Assembly: GCA_964517355.1 (NCBI GenBank)
Contig: CAZFCK010000004.1
Coordinates: forward strand, 1 to 53,112
Direction of reading: 5' to 3'
Length of the DNA stretch: 53,112 nucleotides
DNA from: CAZFCK01 sp964517355
GTDB lineage: Bacteria > Desulfobacterota > Desulfovibrionia > Desulfovibrionales > Desulfovibrionaceae
The translations under genes were made by a program, and so were the position numbers. Below, piece after piece: positions 1 through 8,840 of the stretch. Under the pieces are notes generated by a model, which saw only the letters and a list, made by a program, of their open reading frames with translations, was not told where the DNA came from and did not search any database. Every line of letters starts with the position of its first letter. Within the stretch, counting starts at the first letter, position 1.

Positions 1-87
1 GGGTGGTTCAAAAACTGTGGCTATGGACTATCTCAAACGTGACTTGCTCTAGCTTCTTAAAATTAAGAAGTTTGGGAAAGGGAGAGC

Positions 88-127
88 GCGAGAGGGAAAA
101 CCCTTTTCAAAGGGTTTCCCCTCTCGC
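88..127. repeat. family D palindromic repeat, copy D1
   Basis: A near-perfect inverted repeat whose arms read GCGAGAGGG and CCCTCTCGC with an A/C-rich inner stem. It is followed on the plus strand by a T-rich tract near 128-138. The same palindrome recurs at 26423-26462 and, shorter, at 33946-33978. It lies beyond the 3' end of the minus-strand T6SS gene set, so it may act as a terminator or as a REP-like element. A separate small hairpin (CTTCTTAA/TTAAGAAG) sits at 53-70. Confidence 0.75.
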
Positions 128-163
128 ATTTTCTTTTTATAATGAATTTAGAAACACAGCCTA

Positions 164-240
164 GTTTTGGAGATTCTTAAGAACCTTTTTCAAAAGGTTC
201 TTAAGCCGCCGGAGGCATTCACATTTCAAAGTCAACACAC
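164..240 (+). repeat. family E hairpin repeat, copy E1
   Basis: The core 176-205 is a palindrome, CTTAAGAACC to GGTTCTTAAG, preceded by TTTTGGAGATT and followed by CCGCCGGAGGC and then TTTCAAAGTCAACA. Other copies are at 8939-8992, 18867-18920, 34005-34048 and 39941-40040. No T-run follows the stem, so it is not a classical intrinsic terminator. Together with D1 it fills the gene-free stretch 1-311, in which I see no credible coding sequence. Confidence 0.75.
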
Positions 241-311
241 CCCATCCGGCGTTCTTCCCTGGGAAAAGCCTTCCCTACCCGATCTCGCATCTTCAAAGGC
301 AGGCGCTTATC

Positions 312-716
312 TCAGACCAGGAACAAGACCGTTTCCTGGCTGGGCGCGATTGTCGAGCCGGGGGCGTTGGGCAGCATTTCCATGGCGTTTTGCCCCGTCA
401 CGCTTGTCAGGCGCATGGCGGGCATGCCTTGAATGACCACTCCCGTGGAACCGCACACATACATGGTGGGGCCGCCGATCATGTGGGACACAACACCGGT
501 ATTCACGCCCGGCTGATCGCCCTCGCTCACCTCGCAGGTGGACATCTGGTTCATGGAGGGCAAACACTCCAGCAGCACCGTGGGCACCGGATTGGAGCAG
601 GTGGCGGTTTCCGAAATATTGGGATACGGCAGGGGCACAACCACCGGCCCCACGGGTGTGAGACACGTATCGGGAAACCCCATGTTCATGCCTTCGCCCC
701 ATGTGAGTCCAAACAT
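312..716 (-). CDS. DUF4150 PAAR-like T6SS tip protein
   Basis: A 134-residue protein of the DUF4150 (PAAR-like) family, expected to cap the VgrG spike of a type VI secretion system and to attach or deliver effectors. What is seen: the early family signature (PDTCLTPVGPVVVPLPYPN), a conserved serine/glycine-rich middle, and TSVTGQN followed by the NAPGSTIAPSQ tail. The open frame runs upstream to 833, but that part translates a dispersed repeat (A1). The ATG at 716 has a good ribosome site (AAGGAAGG, about 5 bases away), so I start there. It is the last gene of the minus-strand tip island. The spike domain is not fused to a toxin. Confidence 0.85.
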   Translation of the reverse strand: MFGLTWGEGMNMGFPDTCLTPVGPVVVPLPYPNISETATCSNPVPTVLLECLPSMNQMSTCEVSEGDQPGVNTGVVSHMIGGPTMYVCGSTGVVIQGMPAMRLTSVTGQNAMEMLPNAPGSTIAPSQETVLFLV

Positions 717-762
717 GATGACCTTCCTTGTAACTGCCTGTTCCGGCGTTTCCGCCTTAAGC

Positions 763-830
763 AAAGTCGCGGGCTTTCGCGCCCGCACGACGACCAGGGG
801 AGGCCCCTGGACGCCGGGAAAAAGACAATT
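763..830 (+). repeat. family A double-hairpin repeat, copy A1 (short form)
   Basis: Two adjacent hairpins. The first has arms GCGGGC (769-774) and GCCCGC (781-786). The second has arms CCAGGGG (794-800) and CCCCTGG (804-810). Closely similar units occur at 34447-34512, 41611-41681 and 47021-47083. This copy lacks the AAAGTCGAATT end seen in the long copies. It sits between the DUF3540 and DUF4150 genes, so any read-through T6SS transcript would carry both hairpins. Confidence 0.8.
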
Positions 831-968
831 CAAAAATTATGAAGATTCATAAAACCTTTTATAATAGGTTGTTAAAACACCGGTATTCCTCTTTCAAAAT
901 TACTTCGCTCCCATGACAGGCCACAACGTTTTTCGAGTCCCCTCTTTCAAAGGATTCTCTGACGCTCC

Positions 969-1601
969 TCAGCCGAGCTGAATCTGGTCGGCGTCGATGC
1001 GCGCGTCTTCTTCCGCCATGAGCACGCTGTTTTTGCAATGCACCACGTGTGTTTCTTCGATGAGCGTCCGCGCCGAACCGGCCTGAATCTCCTGATGTTC
1101 CTCGGTGGCGCGGAAATAGGACCCCAAACGTTGCGCAAGGGAGCGCAGGCTCTGATTGCACACGTCGGCCGCCAGCACGATCGTGCGGCACTGGCTGCTG
1201 ACCGCATCCGCCAACAGTGAAAAACGTTCCAGCGTGGCGCGCGCCTGTCGCGCAACAAAACCAAGACCGTCGGCCGTCATATTGATCTCCTTGTCCGCCG
1301 CGAGGTTCATGTTCCCCCGGCGCACGCGCAGATGCACGTCCCCCGAGAAATCGAGGTTATTCACGGGACTATCGCCTTCAAGCACGGCGAGAATGAAGCA
1401 ATTGCCCACATCGTCGGTGCACAGCAACACCGTGTCGCCAGGTTCGGGGGCCAGCAAACAACTTTTGGCCTTGCGCGCGCGGTAGCGCCCCTTTTCCGTG
1501 TCCACGGCATACTCGCACGCGGCACCGGTCTCATGGTTGGCCGCCACCCGGCCGTATTCCATTACCGGCAAGGCTGTTGGTTTTTTCGCCGTCTGATACA
1601 T
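969..1601 (-). CDS. DUF3540 domain protein, T6SS-associated
   Basis: A 210-residue protein recognised as DUF3540, a family found almost only in VgrG/DUF2169/DUF4150 loci and believed to be part of, or an adaptor for, the T6SS spike. What is seen: an N-terminal OB-like beta-rich part (residues about 15-90, with LLAPEPGDTVLL and GNCFILAVLEGD), then a beta-repeat region (VHLRVRRGNMNL, INMTADGLGF) resembling the gp5-like needle, and a helical C-terminal half. The start at 1601 is preceded by AGAGGAG. An upstream in-frame start at 1634 would overlap the preceding gene and has no ribosome site. Its cellular role is inferred from its neighbours. Confidence 0.8.
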   Translation of the reverse strand: MYQTAKKPTALPVMEYGRVAANHETGAACEYAVDTEKGRYRARKAKSCLLAPEPGDTVLLCTDDVGNCFILAVLEGDSPVNNLDFSGDVHLRVRRGNMNLAADKEINMTADGLGFVARQARATLERFSLLADAVSSQCRTIVLAADVCNQSLRSLAQRLGSYFRATEEHQEIQAGSARTLIEETHVVHCKNSVLMAEEDARIDADQIQLG

Positions 1602-1630
1602 GGTTTCTCCTCTTATTCCCGCATTGCGGC

Positions 1631-2695
1631 TCAACGAGTGGGCTGTTCCGGGTCAAAACGCTCCGCAAAGGCCAGGTCCTTGTCGTCGCCTCGCGCCAGG
1701 GAGCGCAGCGCGCCCTCCCAGATGGTGCTTTCCTCGGTCACCCGGTGCAGCAGCGCGTGCGAAAGATCGGCGCCGCTGAAATCGCATCCCGAGACATCGG
1801 CCCGGGAAAAGTCCGCGTGATGCAGCGGCGCCCCGGCAAATACCGCGCCGCGCAGTGTGGCGTCCTTGAATGACGCGCGCTCCAGCCTCGCTCTTGAAAA
1901 ATCCGCAAGACGGCAATCGCTTTCCATGAACACCGCGCCCTCGAGTTGGGCGTGGGAGAAATCCGCTTCGCTGCATACGGCTGCGGCGAACAGGGATTGC
2001 GCTGCCCGCGCGTGCTGGAACAGCGCCTTGCGCAGATCGGTTTTGGAAAAATTGCACATGGGCAGTGAAACATGCGCAAAATCGGCCTCCGACAATGCGC
2101 ATCCGCTGAAAACCGTGAGCCTGAGGTCGCAGCCCTGGAAGCTCCGCCCCTTGAGATCGCAGCCCTCGAAATTCGTTTTGCGCATGCGGCTTTGCGCCAG
2201 CCGTGCGCCGGTCAGGTCGCTGTGATTGAAAAGCACGCGCTCGAACGAACAGCCGGTAAAATCCGCTTCCCTGACATCCGAGCGGCATACGGAGGTGCGC
2301 AACAGCCGCGCGTTTGTGAAGCGCGCCTTGCGCAGCACCGTGTTGTTCATGAAGCTCGTTTCCACGGCGGCCTTGGAAAAATCAGCCGCGGTCAGATCCG
2401 CATCGTTGAGCACGCAACGCCGCAAGGTGCTTCCGGCCAAAATGACGCCATGCAGGTCGAGCTTGCGCCACAGCGCCTTTTCCAGGAGCAGGCCGCCCAG
2501 GTCCGCGCCGGAAAGATCGCAACGGGCAAACCCGCATTTACTGAGTTGCGCGCCGTGAAAATTGGCGTTTTTCAGGCTGCACCGCTCGAAACGCCCCCCC
2601 GTGAGATCAGCCCCGCGCAAATCGACTCCGTCGAGCACAAGACCTTCCAAGGGGCGTTGTTCCCTCACTGCTGCGAGAATCGCCTCGGCATTCAC
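1631..2695 (-). CDS. pentapeptide-repeat protein, T6SS-associated
   Basis: A 354-residue protein made almost entirely of pentapeptide repeats of the A(D/N)(L/F)xx type from about residue 20 to 335 (for example GADLTGGRF, ADFSKAAVE, GADLSHALL). Such repeats form a right-handed quadrilateral beta-helix. No enzyme motif or signal peptide is visible. The GTG start at 2695 follows AAGGTGG. An ATG four bases further in is out of frame. It lies 15 bases after a gene that itself ends in pentapeptide repeats, so the two may have arisen by duplication. In T6SS loci such proteins are suspected to be structural adaptors or cargo; this is inference. Confidence 0.85.
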   Translation of the reverse strand: MNAEAILAAVREQRPLEGLVLDGVDLRGADLTGGRFERCSLKNANFHGAQLSKCGFARCDLSGADLGGLLLEKALWRKLDLHGVILAGSTLRRCVLNDADLTAADFSKAAVETSFMNNTVLRKARFTNARLLRTSVCRSDVREADFTGCSFERVLFNHSDLTGARLAQSRMRKTNFEGCDLKGRSFQGCDLRLTVFSGCALSEADFAHVSLPMCNFSKTDLRKALFQHARAAQSLFAAAVCSEADFSHAQLEGAVFMESDCRLADFSRARLERASFKDATLRGAVFAGAPLHHADFSRADVSGCDFSGADLSHALLHRVTEESTIWEGALRSLARGDDKDLAFAERFDPEQPTR

Positions 2696-2710
2696 TCCAT
2701 CACCACCTTG

Positions 2711-5700
2711 TTACGCTTTTGGAAGCAGGTCTTCACGCCGCTCCAGCAGACTGCGTTTGGTGTCGGCATGATCCAAGATAGTCCCCCCTAACACCGCTTT
2801 GAAAAAATCCACGCCGAAAAGATTGGAGCGCGTCAAATCGGCCTTCACGAGCCGCGACTTGCGTAGCGAACCCTGGAGCAGGTCCAGGCCGCGCATGTCG
2901 GCCCGCTCCAGGTTGCAGCGCATGAATCGCGCCTGTCTTGCGCGTGTATGGCAAAGGGAGCAGCCGCCGAGATCGCAATCCTGGAGCAATGTTTTATCCA
3001 TGCGCGCCTGAATGAACTGCGCGCCCGTAAAACTACAGTCCACAGCCGAGGCGTTGCGCAGCACGGCTCCGGTAAAACGCGCCCCTGGAAGGGCGCAGCC
3101 TTTGAGAAACCGGGCATTCTCCATTTTCGCGCCCTGGAACAGCACGTTTTCGCCCTTGCATCCCAAAAAAGTCGCCCTGTGCAGCAGCAGGCCGGAAAAA
3201 TCCAGTCCGCCCAGGTCGCAGGAGAGGAACAGGCATTGCTGCAGGTCGCTCTTTGCGAAATCCACTCCTCCGAGCACGGCGTCCTTGAACATCGTTCGCC
3301 TGGCCGTAACGTTTCGCAGTCCGGCGTTAGTCAGGATCGCCCCAAGAAACACGCTGCGCGTCAGATCCGCCCCGCTCAGGTCCGCATCGCTGCAATCGGC
3401 CGTTGCAAACAACGTTTTCACGCAACGCGCCCCGTTCAGGTCGGCACGCATCAGTTTAGCCTGCTGGAGCATGCAGCGCTCAAGATCGCATTGGCGCAGC
3501 ACGGCCCCGGTAAAATCCGCCCGCCGGCACACGGCCTTGGCGAGGGAGGCTTTGGTAAAGCGGCTGCCGGCGAAATTCGTTTCCATACAGAATGCGCCTC
3601 GCAGGTCCGCGCCTGAAAAGTCCAGTCCCGAGAGATCGAGCCCGGACAAGAGCACGCCTTGGAAATCCCTGACTCCGGCTTCAAGCATGGCGGCCACGCG
3701 CTCCCGCGTCGGCCCCTGACCGCTTTCCGGGTCCAGCCCATGCTTCGCGCGCAATTCCTCGACCCAAACCGGGGGGCGTATGGCGCCATCCGGGGTCACT
3801 TTGGCGGCGGCGTGGTCCAGCATGGCGAGGCTCTTTTTCTCAACATCCGCAAGAGCCGCCTCCCGTTCCGGCGTCAGGTGGTCGCGCCCCTTGAGCGTGG
3901 CTCTGGCCTTGGCCATGCCCGCGACGATTTCCTGTTTCATGGCTCCGAAGTCCAGCATATCGCCCTGAGGCGGTTGCCGCAGATAGCGCTCGGGGTCCAG
4001 GCCGAGCGCGCGCAGCTTTTCCGTTACCCGCGCCACGGCCTGCTCCTTTTGGGCCATGGCCTCGGCGCGCAAAGGCCCGATCACGGCCTCGGCCTGTTCA
4101 CGGACGCGCGTTGCGGCCTGTTGGCACACGGCCTTGACGTCCACCTTGGGCAGAGCCATGCCGGGGGCGACATCCCCGGGTTTAAGCGGCGCCTCGTCCC
4201 GCGGCAGATGTTCCGCCACGGTGGGAGGCAAGGCGCGGCGTACCGTCCCGCGCACGTCACGCCCCAAGCGTACGGCCTCGAACACTCCGCGCCAGGGAAA
4301 GTCCAGGCGGATCGCGTCCGGCCGCGCCGTACGCCAGGCCTTCCATTGCAGCTCGGCGGACGCGGGCTTCAGTCCGGAAACAGCCACCAGCACGGCGGGC
4401 GCGGCCTGCAACGCGGCTTGCGCTCTTTGATCCAGCGGATCGTCGGGCAGGGCGCACAACAGCACCGTACACCAATCCCCCGCGCTCTGGGACAAAAACA
4501 AGACCTCCAGGGGATCGCCCGCACAAATCACGGGGCGCCCCTCGATCCGTTCCTGACGCGCCCCCACTCCGAGCATCAAACTCGCCTTTTCCAGGGGGCG
4601 CGAGCCCGGCACGCTGTAATCCCCCCCGCCAAGGGGCGGGTAAAAATGATCCGGCGACACGTCACGTTCCACAGGCTCGATCAGCCGAATCCGTAGCGCG
4701 ACGGGGTCGGCCGCGTCGAATTGCGGCATCACCAACCCGGAAGGAACGGTGAACCATGTCGCCCCTCCTTCCGGCGGCTCCAGCCCCCATGGTTTGCGCT
4801 CCAGGGCAAGCGGCGCGGGATTGTAGCCCAAGCAGGCGTTGTCGATGGTCCGGCCGGTGATACCCCAGGCCTTAAGGCGCTTCATAAGCGGCTCGTTGTC
4901 CAGCAAATGCCCCCGCCATACCGTCAATTGCCTGAGCGCGCTCTTGGGCCAGCGTTTTTCCAGCGGAGGCAGGAGCAACGCCTCGGGATCGAAAGGGACA
5001 TCTATGCCTTTGGCCTTGAGCGACGCTTTCCGCTCCAGGGCCTTGGCGCTGGCTTCTTTGGTCCGCTTGTCCACTTCCCGCATGGTCTCGGCCAGCTTTT
5101 GCCCCGCTTCGTCCAAATTTTTCCGCTGATTCTCGATATGTTGCCGGGCGGTTGTGAAATGATCGGTGTCGATGCGCACCAAATGGCCGTGCTTTCTGCG
5201 CAAATCGATTGCCAAAGCTTCCATCCTGCCCAACATGGCTGCGGCGGCGTCCAGGCGGCCATGGCCGGCAATGATGAGCTCCTCCGGGGTGTGCGGCAAG
5301 GAAGGAGTGCTCCCAAGCGCCATATAAAGCCGCTCCTGAAGCTCCGCGGGAAGGTTCTTCAGATGTTCCATGGCGTCGGCCACGGCCTGCCGCCCTTCCC
5401 GCATCTGCGTCCTGTCCAGCTTGAGCATGCGCTCCACCCAGGTATCGCGCAGCTCGCGGTAATAATCCAAGGGGCGCTTCCCCGCCTCCTCATCGTCAAG
5501 GGCTTCGGTGACCAGGAGCACATTGAGCACATCGCGGTATTCATCGTCCCTGATCTCGCACTGCCCCCTGAAACAGAGCGCGCCACGCATGTCTTCCGGA
5601 AACAGCCAGACCGTATCCAGATTGGTGTGCAGTTCCTGAAAACGCGCCTTGGAAAGGTCTTTGCGATCCGCGCCCGGATCATCGAGCAAGGTGGCGAAGC

Positions 5701-6499
5701 AACGCACCTTGAGCCCAGGCAGACGTGAGGATAGCACCGCCCGTCGCGGGTGCATGCCCTCGATGCGCAAAATCTCGTCCCCGCGCCAGTAGCGTTCATG
5801 CAATTGTTGGTCTTCCGGCGCGGTGTTGAAAAAACGCAGGTCAAAATCCTGCGGTAGATAGGGCCAATGCTCCCTGTACCAGGCGTCGTCGTACGTTCCG
5901 GCCCTGGCCAGCCGCACCGGGCGCGTCTGCTCCACGGGGGCGAAGCCCACGGGGCGCGGCGCGTCCGTGGGCGCGCCGATCAGGTTCCCGGGGTCCTCGA
6001 TGCGCGGCAAGGGATGGAACACGCCGCCACGCTCATCCTTGAGCGGCGTATGCCCCAGGCCTTCAGGGTTGTCCGGGAAACCAGGACCGCCAAAGGCATA
6101 GCGCCAGGTCACAGGGAGGGGCGCTTCCGGCACGGCGTCATGGCGGATCGTCCAGCCGCTCGTGGTTCGCTCCCAATGACGGGGGCCGAAAACAAACAGC
6201 GTCTTGTCCACATCGCCAAGTTGCAGGCGAACGCGCGCGGCGTCCAACTGCGCGCCCTGGCGGGGGTGGCAGTTGCCGTGAACGAGCACCTCGGCCTGGG
6301 GCTTGGGCTTCGCAACGTCAAAGGGCACGGGCTTCGGGACACGGGCCTTGACCACGCGCCACAAATCCTTTTCCGGCAGCACAACATCCGGCCGCTCCAG
6401 GTCGAAAAACAGCAGCGCGGCAGCGCTGAAAAAAAGCTTCCCTTGCAGACCGCACACACCTGCCAAAAAGGACTGGGTCTTATCTTTGAGAACGCGCAT
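2711..6499 (-). CDS. DUF2169 domain / pentapeptide-repeat fusion, T6SS adaptor
   Basis: A 1262-residue protein. Residues about 1-330 match DUF2169 (PRQGAQLDAARVRLQLGD, then FGPRHWERTT, then WRYAFGGPGFPDNPEG), a family of proposed T6SS adaptors that load cargo on VgrG/PAAR. A helical, charged middle follows, with likely coiled coil at about 430-500 and again at about 800-930 (rich in Ala, Lys and Glu). Residues about 945-1250 are pentapeptide repeats (LSGLDLSGLDFSGADLRGA onward). Free-standing DUF2169 proteins are usually much shorter (from memory, a few hundred residues), so this is an unusually long fusion. It starts 58 bases after vgrG, with a weak GGAAG site. No toxin catalytic motif was recognised. 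Confidence 0.85.
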   Translation of the reverse strand: MRVLKDKTQSFLAGVCGLQGKLFFSAAALLFFDLERPDVVLPEKDLWRVVKARVPKPVPFDVAKPKPQAEVLVHGNCHPRQGAQLDAARVRLQLGDVDKTLFVFGPRHWERTTSGWTIRHDAVPEAPLPVTWRYAFGGPGFPDNPEGLGHTPLKDERGGVFHPLPRIEDPGNLIGAPTDAPRPVGFAPVEQTRPVRLARAGTYDDAWYREHWPYLPQDFDLRFFNTAPEDQQLHERYWRGDEILRIEGMHPRRAVLSSRLPGLKVRCFATLLDDPGADRKDLSKARFQELHTNLDTVWLFPEDMRGALCFRGQCEIRDDEYRDVLNVLLVTEALDDEEAGKRPLDYYRELRDTWVERMLKLDRTQMREGRQAVADAMEHLKNLPAELQERLYMALGSTPSLPHTPEELIIAGHGRLDAAAAMLGRMEALAIDLRRKHGHLVRIDTDHFTTARQHIENQRKNLDEAGQKLAETMREVDKRTKEASAKALERKASLKAKGIDVPFDPEALLLPPLEKRWPKSALRQLTVWRGHLLDNEPLMKRLKAWGITGRTIDNACLGYNPAPLALERKPWGLEPPEGGATWFTVPSGLVMPQFDAADPVALRIRLIEPVERDVSPDHFYPPLGGGDYSVPGSRPLEKASLMLGVGARQERIEGRPVICAGDPLEVLFLSQSAGDWCTVLLCALPDDPLDQRAQAALQAAPAVLVAVSGLKPASAELQWKAWRTARPDAIRLDFPWRGVFEAVRLGRDVRGTVRRALPPTVAEHLPRDEAPLKPGDVAPGMALPKVDVKAVCQQAATRVREQAEAVIGPLRAEAMAQKEQAVARVTEKLRALGLDPERYLRQPPQGDMLDFGAMKQEIVAGMAKARATLKGRDHLTPEREAALADVEKKSLAMLDHAAAKVTPDGAIRPPVWVEELRAKHGLDPESGQGPTRERVAAMLEAGVRDFQGVLLSGLDLSGLDFSGADLRGAFCMETNFAGSRFTKASLAKAVCRRADFTGAVLRQCDLERCMLQQAKLMRADLNGARCVKTLFATADCSDADLSGADLTRSVFLGAILTNAGLRNVTARRTMFKDAVLGGVDFAKSDLQQCLFLSCDLGGLDFSGLLLHRATFLGCKGENVLFQGAKMENARFLKGCALPGARFTGAVLRNASAVDCSFTGAQFIQARMDKTLLQDCDLGGCSLCHTRARQARFMRCNLERADMRGLDLLQGSLRKSRLVKADLTRSNLFGVDFFKAVLGGTILDHADTKRSLLERREDLLPKA

Positions 6500-6557
6500 T
6501 TCGCTTCCGGTCTGTTGTGTTCTTTTCGGAAGACACTCTTCAATCAGCCGTCACATC

Positions 6558-8840
6558 TTACAAAAAAGCCGTAAACTCCGCTGAATTGAGATACTCGGAA
6601 AAGACTTCCAGATCTTCTTCGCCACATTCCAGCTTGTCGTTCAACATACAGATAGAGGATTCGATGATCTGGAATTTTTCATTGAGCACGTCGTTGATGC
6701 TCTGGCGCAGCCTGGTGTCGTTATCCGCGATGGTGCGCCTGGTCGTGCTGATCTCAGTGCGGGACTCGTTGATGTCGCTATACGCCATGCGGATCGCGTC
6801 TTCGCTATCCGATATCCGCGAAACGGCGTTGTGCAGTTCCGCCTTCAGCTCATGGATTTCCGTATCGGCGTTATTGAAGTGCAGGGCCCGTTCCTCCACC
6901 TTGACGCACTCGGGGCGGAATTCCGAATGCAGGGCCGCGTTCACTTCAAAATGGACCCCCGAGACCACGGCAAGCTTTCCGGACAAGGATATTTCAAGGA
7001 CGTACGCCAGGAGAAACTCGGCCAGCGCCCCCATGGTGATGTCCGTCTTGGCGCCCACCACGGTGTAGTTGTGAAATCCGCCTACAATGACCTCCTCGCC
7101 GCCGATGATGAGTTCGGTGGAATTGCCGCCGACCTTCACCTCCATGTGCTGGCCGATCACGCTGTTCCAGCTGCCTTCCGTGGACCAGGCGAAACCGTCT
7201 TCATTCTTTTTGGGATCTTCCCAACCATCCTTCACTTCCGGCGGATCCGTCGGGGGATCCGGCGGTTCCTCGGTGAGCAACGCCGGGGGCGGATCGTTGG
7301 GCGCCCCCATACGGAACCAGGATTTGGCCTGCGGCGTGCTCATCAATACGCGGGCGGCATCCTGCTTGTCCTCGAAATGCATGACATTGCCACCGGCGGT
7401 CGCGATTTTGCTCATGGTCTGGTTTGACGACGTGACCTGGCTGGGAGCCTCGGCGTTGGGCACCGCCCCCGCAATGACCGGCTGGTCCGGGTCGCCGTCA
7501 ATAAAGGTCAACAAGACTTCCGCACCCTTATGCAAGGGGAAATGCATGCCGTGTCCGCTCCCGGCGTATGGCTGCACGAGGCGCAGACGGCAGGAAGCCT
7601 TGCCGTCCTTGCGTCCGGAGAGGTCGAAGGGCAGAATGACCGTGTAGCGGCCCTGGCCGTCCAGTTCGGCGTAGGTTCCATCCCCGGCCGCGTCGATCTT
7701 CGCCGGCAACGTTCCGTTGATGCGCGGCTTCTCGAACCTGCGCGGTGAGCGGTATTGCATGTCCGCCGGGATGGCCTCGAACTCGTTCCCATAGACGGGT
7801 CCCTCTTCAACAAAGCCCTCCAGGGCCTTACGCAACCCGGCCACGAGATATTCGGACTGATTACCCTGGTGGCGGCACCGCGTTACCGTGTATTCCCTGT
7901 TAAAATCCGGACGGTAGTGATTTTTCAGACTGAAAATGAATCCGCTGCGCAATGAGCCCAGGGTGCTGGTTCCGGCGTAGCGCAGGGCTTGCACCTTGCT
8001 CGCCTCGGCATTGATCAGGGCCAGGCGCCGCCCCTCAGCCGGGGTCAGGATGTGGTCGCCGTAGCGGTAGGACACGCCGCGGCCGGTTTCCGCCACCTGA
8101 TGCGCGGTGCGGATATCCAGGGAGGGAGTCTGGTCGTTGTAATCGCGCAGTTGGATGGTGCGCGGCGTCAATCCTTGCCGGCACACGAAACTGTGGACCA
8201 CTTCATCATCCGGGGAAGGTTGCAGCCCGGAAGGCGGAGAGTAGAGCACCTCTTTGTGCCGATGCACGTCCTTGTGCGCAATGTGCGTATCCGTGATCAC
8301 AAGCCTGGTGTTGTCGTCATGGCGGTCGAAGTAATAGTAGAGCCCCTCGCGTTCCAGCCAACGCATGAAAAAATGGTAATGCGTCTCGTTGTATTGGCAG
8401 ATAAGCTCGCGCGCGGGGTATTCCTGCTGCAGGCGGAATTCGTAGTCAAGGGAGGTGAGGCCGCCGTCTTGAAGGACTTGTTCAAGGACCTGGGGCACGG
8501 TCTTGTTCAAGAAGACTTGGTTGTGCGTGATAAGCGTCAACCACCAGAGTTTCGGTACCAGAACCACACGGTAGAAAACATACTCGTTCACATGGTGCAA
8601 CTGCTCCAATTCCGCCACCACGCCGTGAAGAGTGACGACACGTTCCCTGCCCCGCAGCACACAATGCGCCGGGGAATCCAGGATGTCGTTGAAATCCAGA
8701 GAAGTTTCCTTCGCCGCCATGATGAGTTCCACCCGGTAGAGTTCACTCAGGCCTTCTTTCGCGTCAAAAGAGACAACGGCGAATGTATCTCCGGGATAAG
8801 CCATTGAAATAAAGCTGAAGATGCGTTCTTTTAGGAACAT
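6558..8840 (-). CDS. vgrG: type VI secretion tip protein VgrG (TssI)
   Basis: A 760-residue VgrG, the trimeric spike of the T6SS. What is seen: an N-terminal gp27-like part with the family signatures SLDFNDILDSPAHCVLRG, VLVPKLWWLT and HYHFFMRWLEREGLYYYF (residues about 1-370); a gp5-like OB fold around 380-470 (GRYTVILPFDLSGR, then MHFPLHKGAEVLLTFIDGDPDQP); and a beta-helical needle (HMEVKVGGNSTELIIGGEEV). About 110 extra C-terminal residues are predicted helical and coiled (NDTRLRQSINDVLNEKF) and may be an effector or adaptor docking tail. The ribosome site is AAGGAAG. It is the first gene of the island. No tssB, tssC or clpV is in this window, so it relies on core genes elsewhere. Confidence 0.93.
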   Translation of the reverse strand: MFLKERIFSFISMAYPGDTFAVVSFDAKEGLSELYRVELIMAAKETSLDFNDILDSPAHCVLRGRERVVTLHGVVAELEQLHHVNEYVFYRVVLVPKLWWLTLITHNQVFLNKTVPQVLEQVLQDGGLTSLDYEFRLQQEYPARELICQYNETHYHFFMRWLEREGLYYYFDRHDDNTRLVITDTHIAHKDVHRHKEVLYSPPSGLQPSPDDEVVHSFVCRQGLTPRTIQLRDYNDQTPSLDIRTAHQVAETGRGVSYRYGDHILTPAEGRRLALINAEASKVQALRYAGTSTLGSLRSGFIFSLKNHYRPDFNREYTVTRCRHQGNQSEYLVAGLRKALEGFVEEGPVYGNEFEAIPADMQYRSPRRFEKPRINGTLPAKIDAAGDGTYAELDGQGRYTVILPFDLSGRKDGKASCRLRLVQPYAGSGHGMHFPLHKGAEVLLTFIDGDPDQPVIAGAVPNAEAPSQVTSSNQTMSKIATAGGNVMHFEDKQDAARVLMSTPQAKSWFRMGAPNDPPPALLTEEPPDPPTDPPEVKDGWEDPKKNEDGFAWSTEGSWNSVIGQHMEVKVGGNSTELIIGGEEVIVGGFHNYTVVGAKTDITMGALAEFLLAYVLEISLSGKLAVVSGVHFEVNAALHSEFRPECVKVEERALHFNNADTEIHELKAELHNAVSRISDSEDAIRMAYSDINESRTEISTTRRTIADNDTRLRQSINDVLNEKFQIIESSICMLNDKLECGEEDLEVFSEYLNSAEFTAFL

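Noticed and set aside
717..833. N-terminal extension of the DUF4150 protein through the open frame upstream of 716
   Set aside because: This stretch translates the family A hairpin repeat, not family sequence, and the ATG at 716 has a clear ribosome site.
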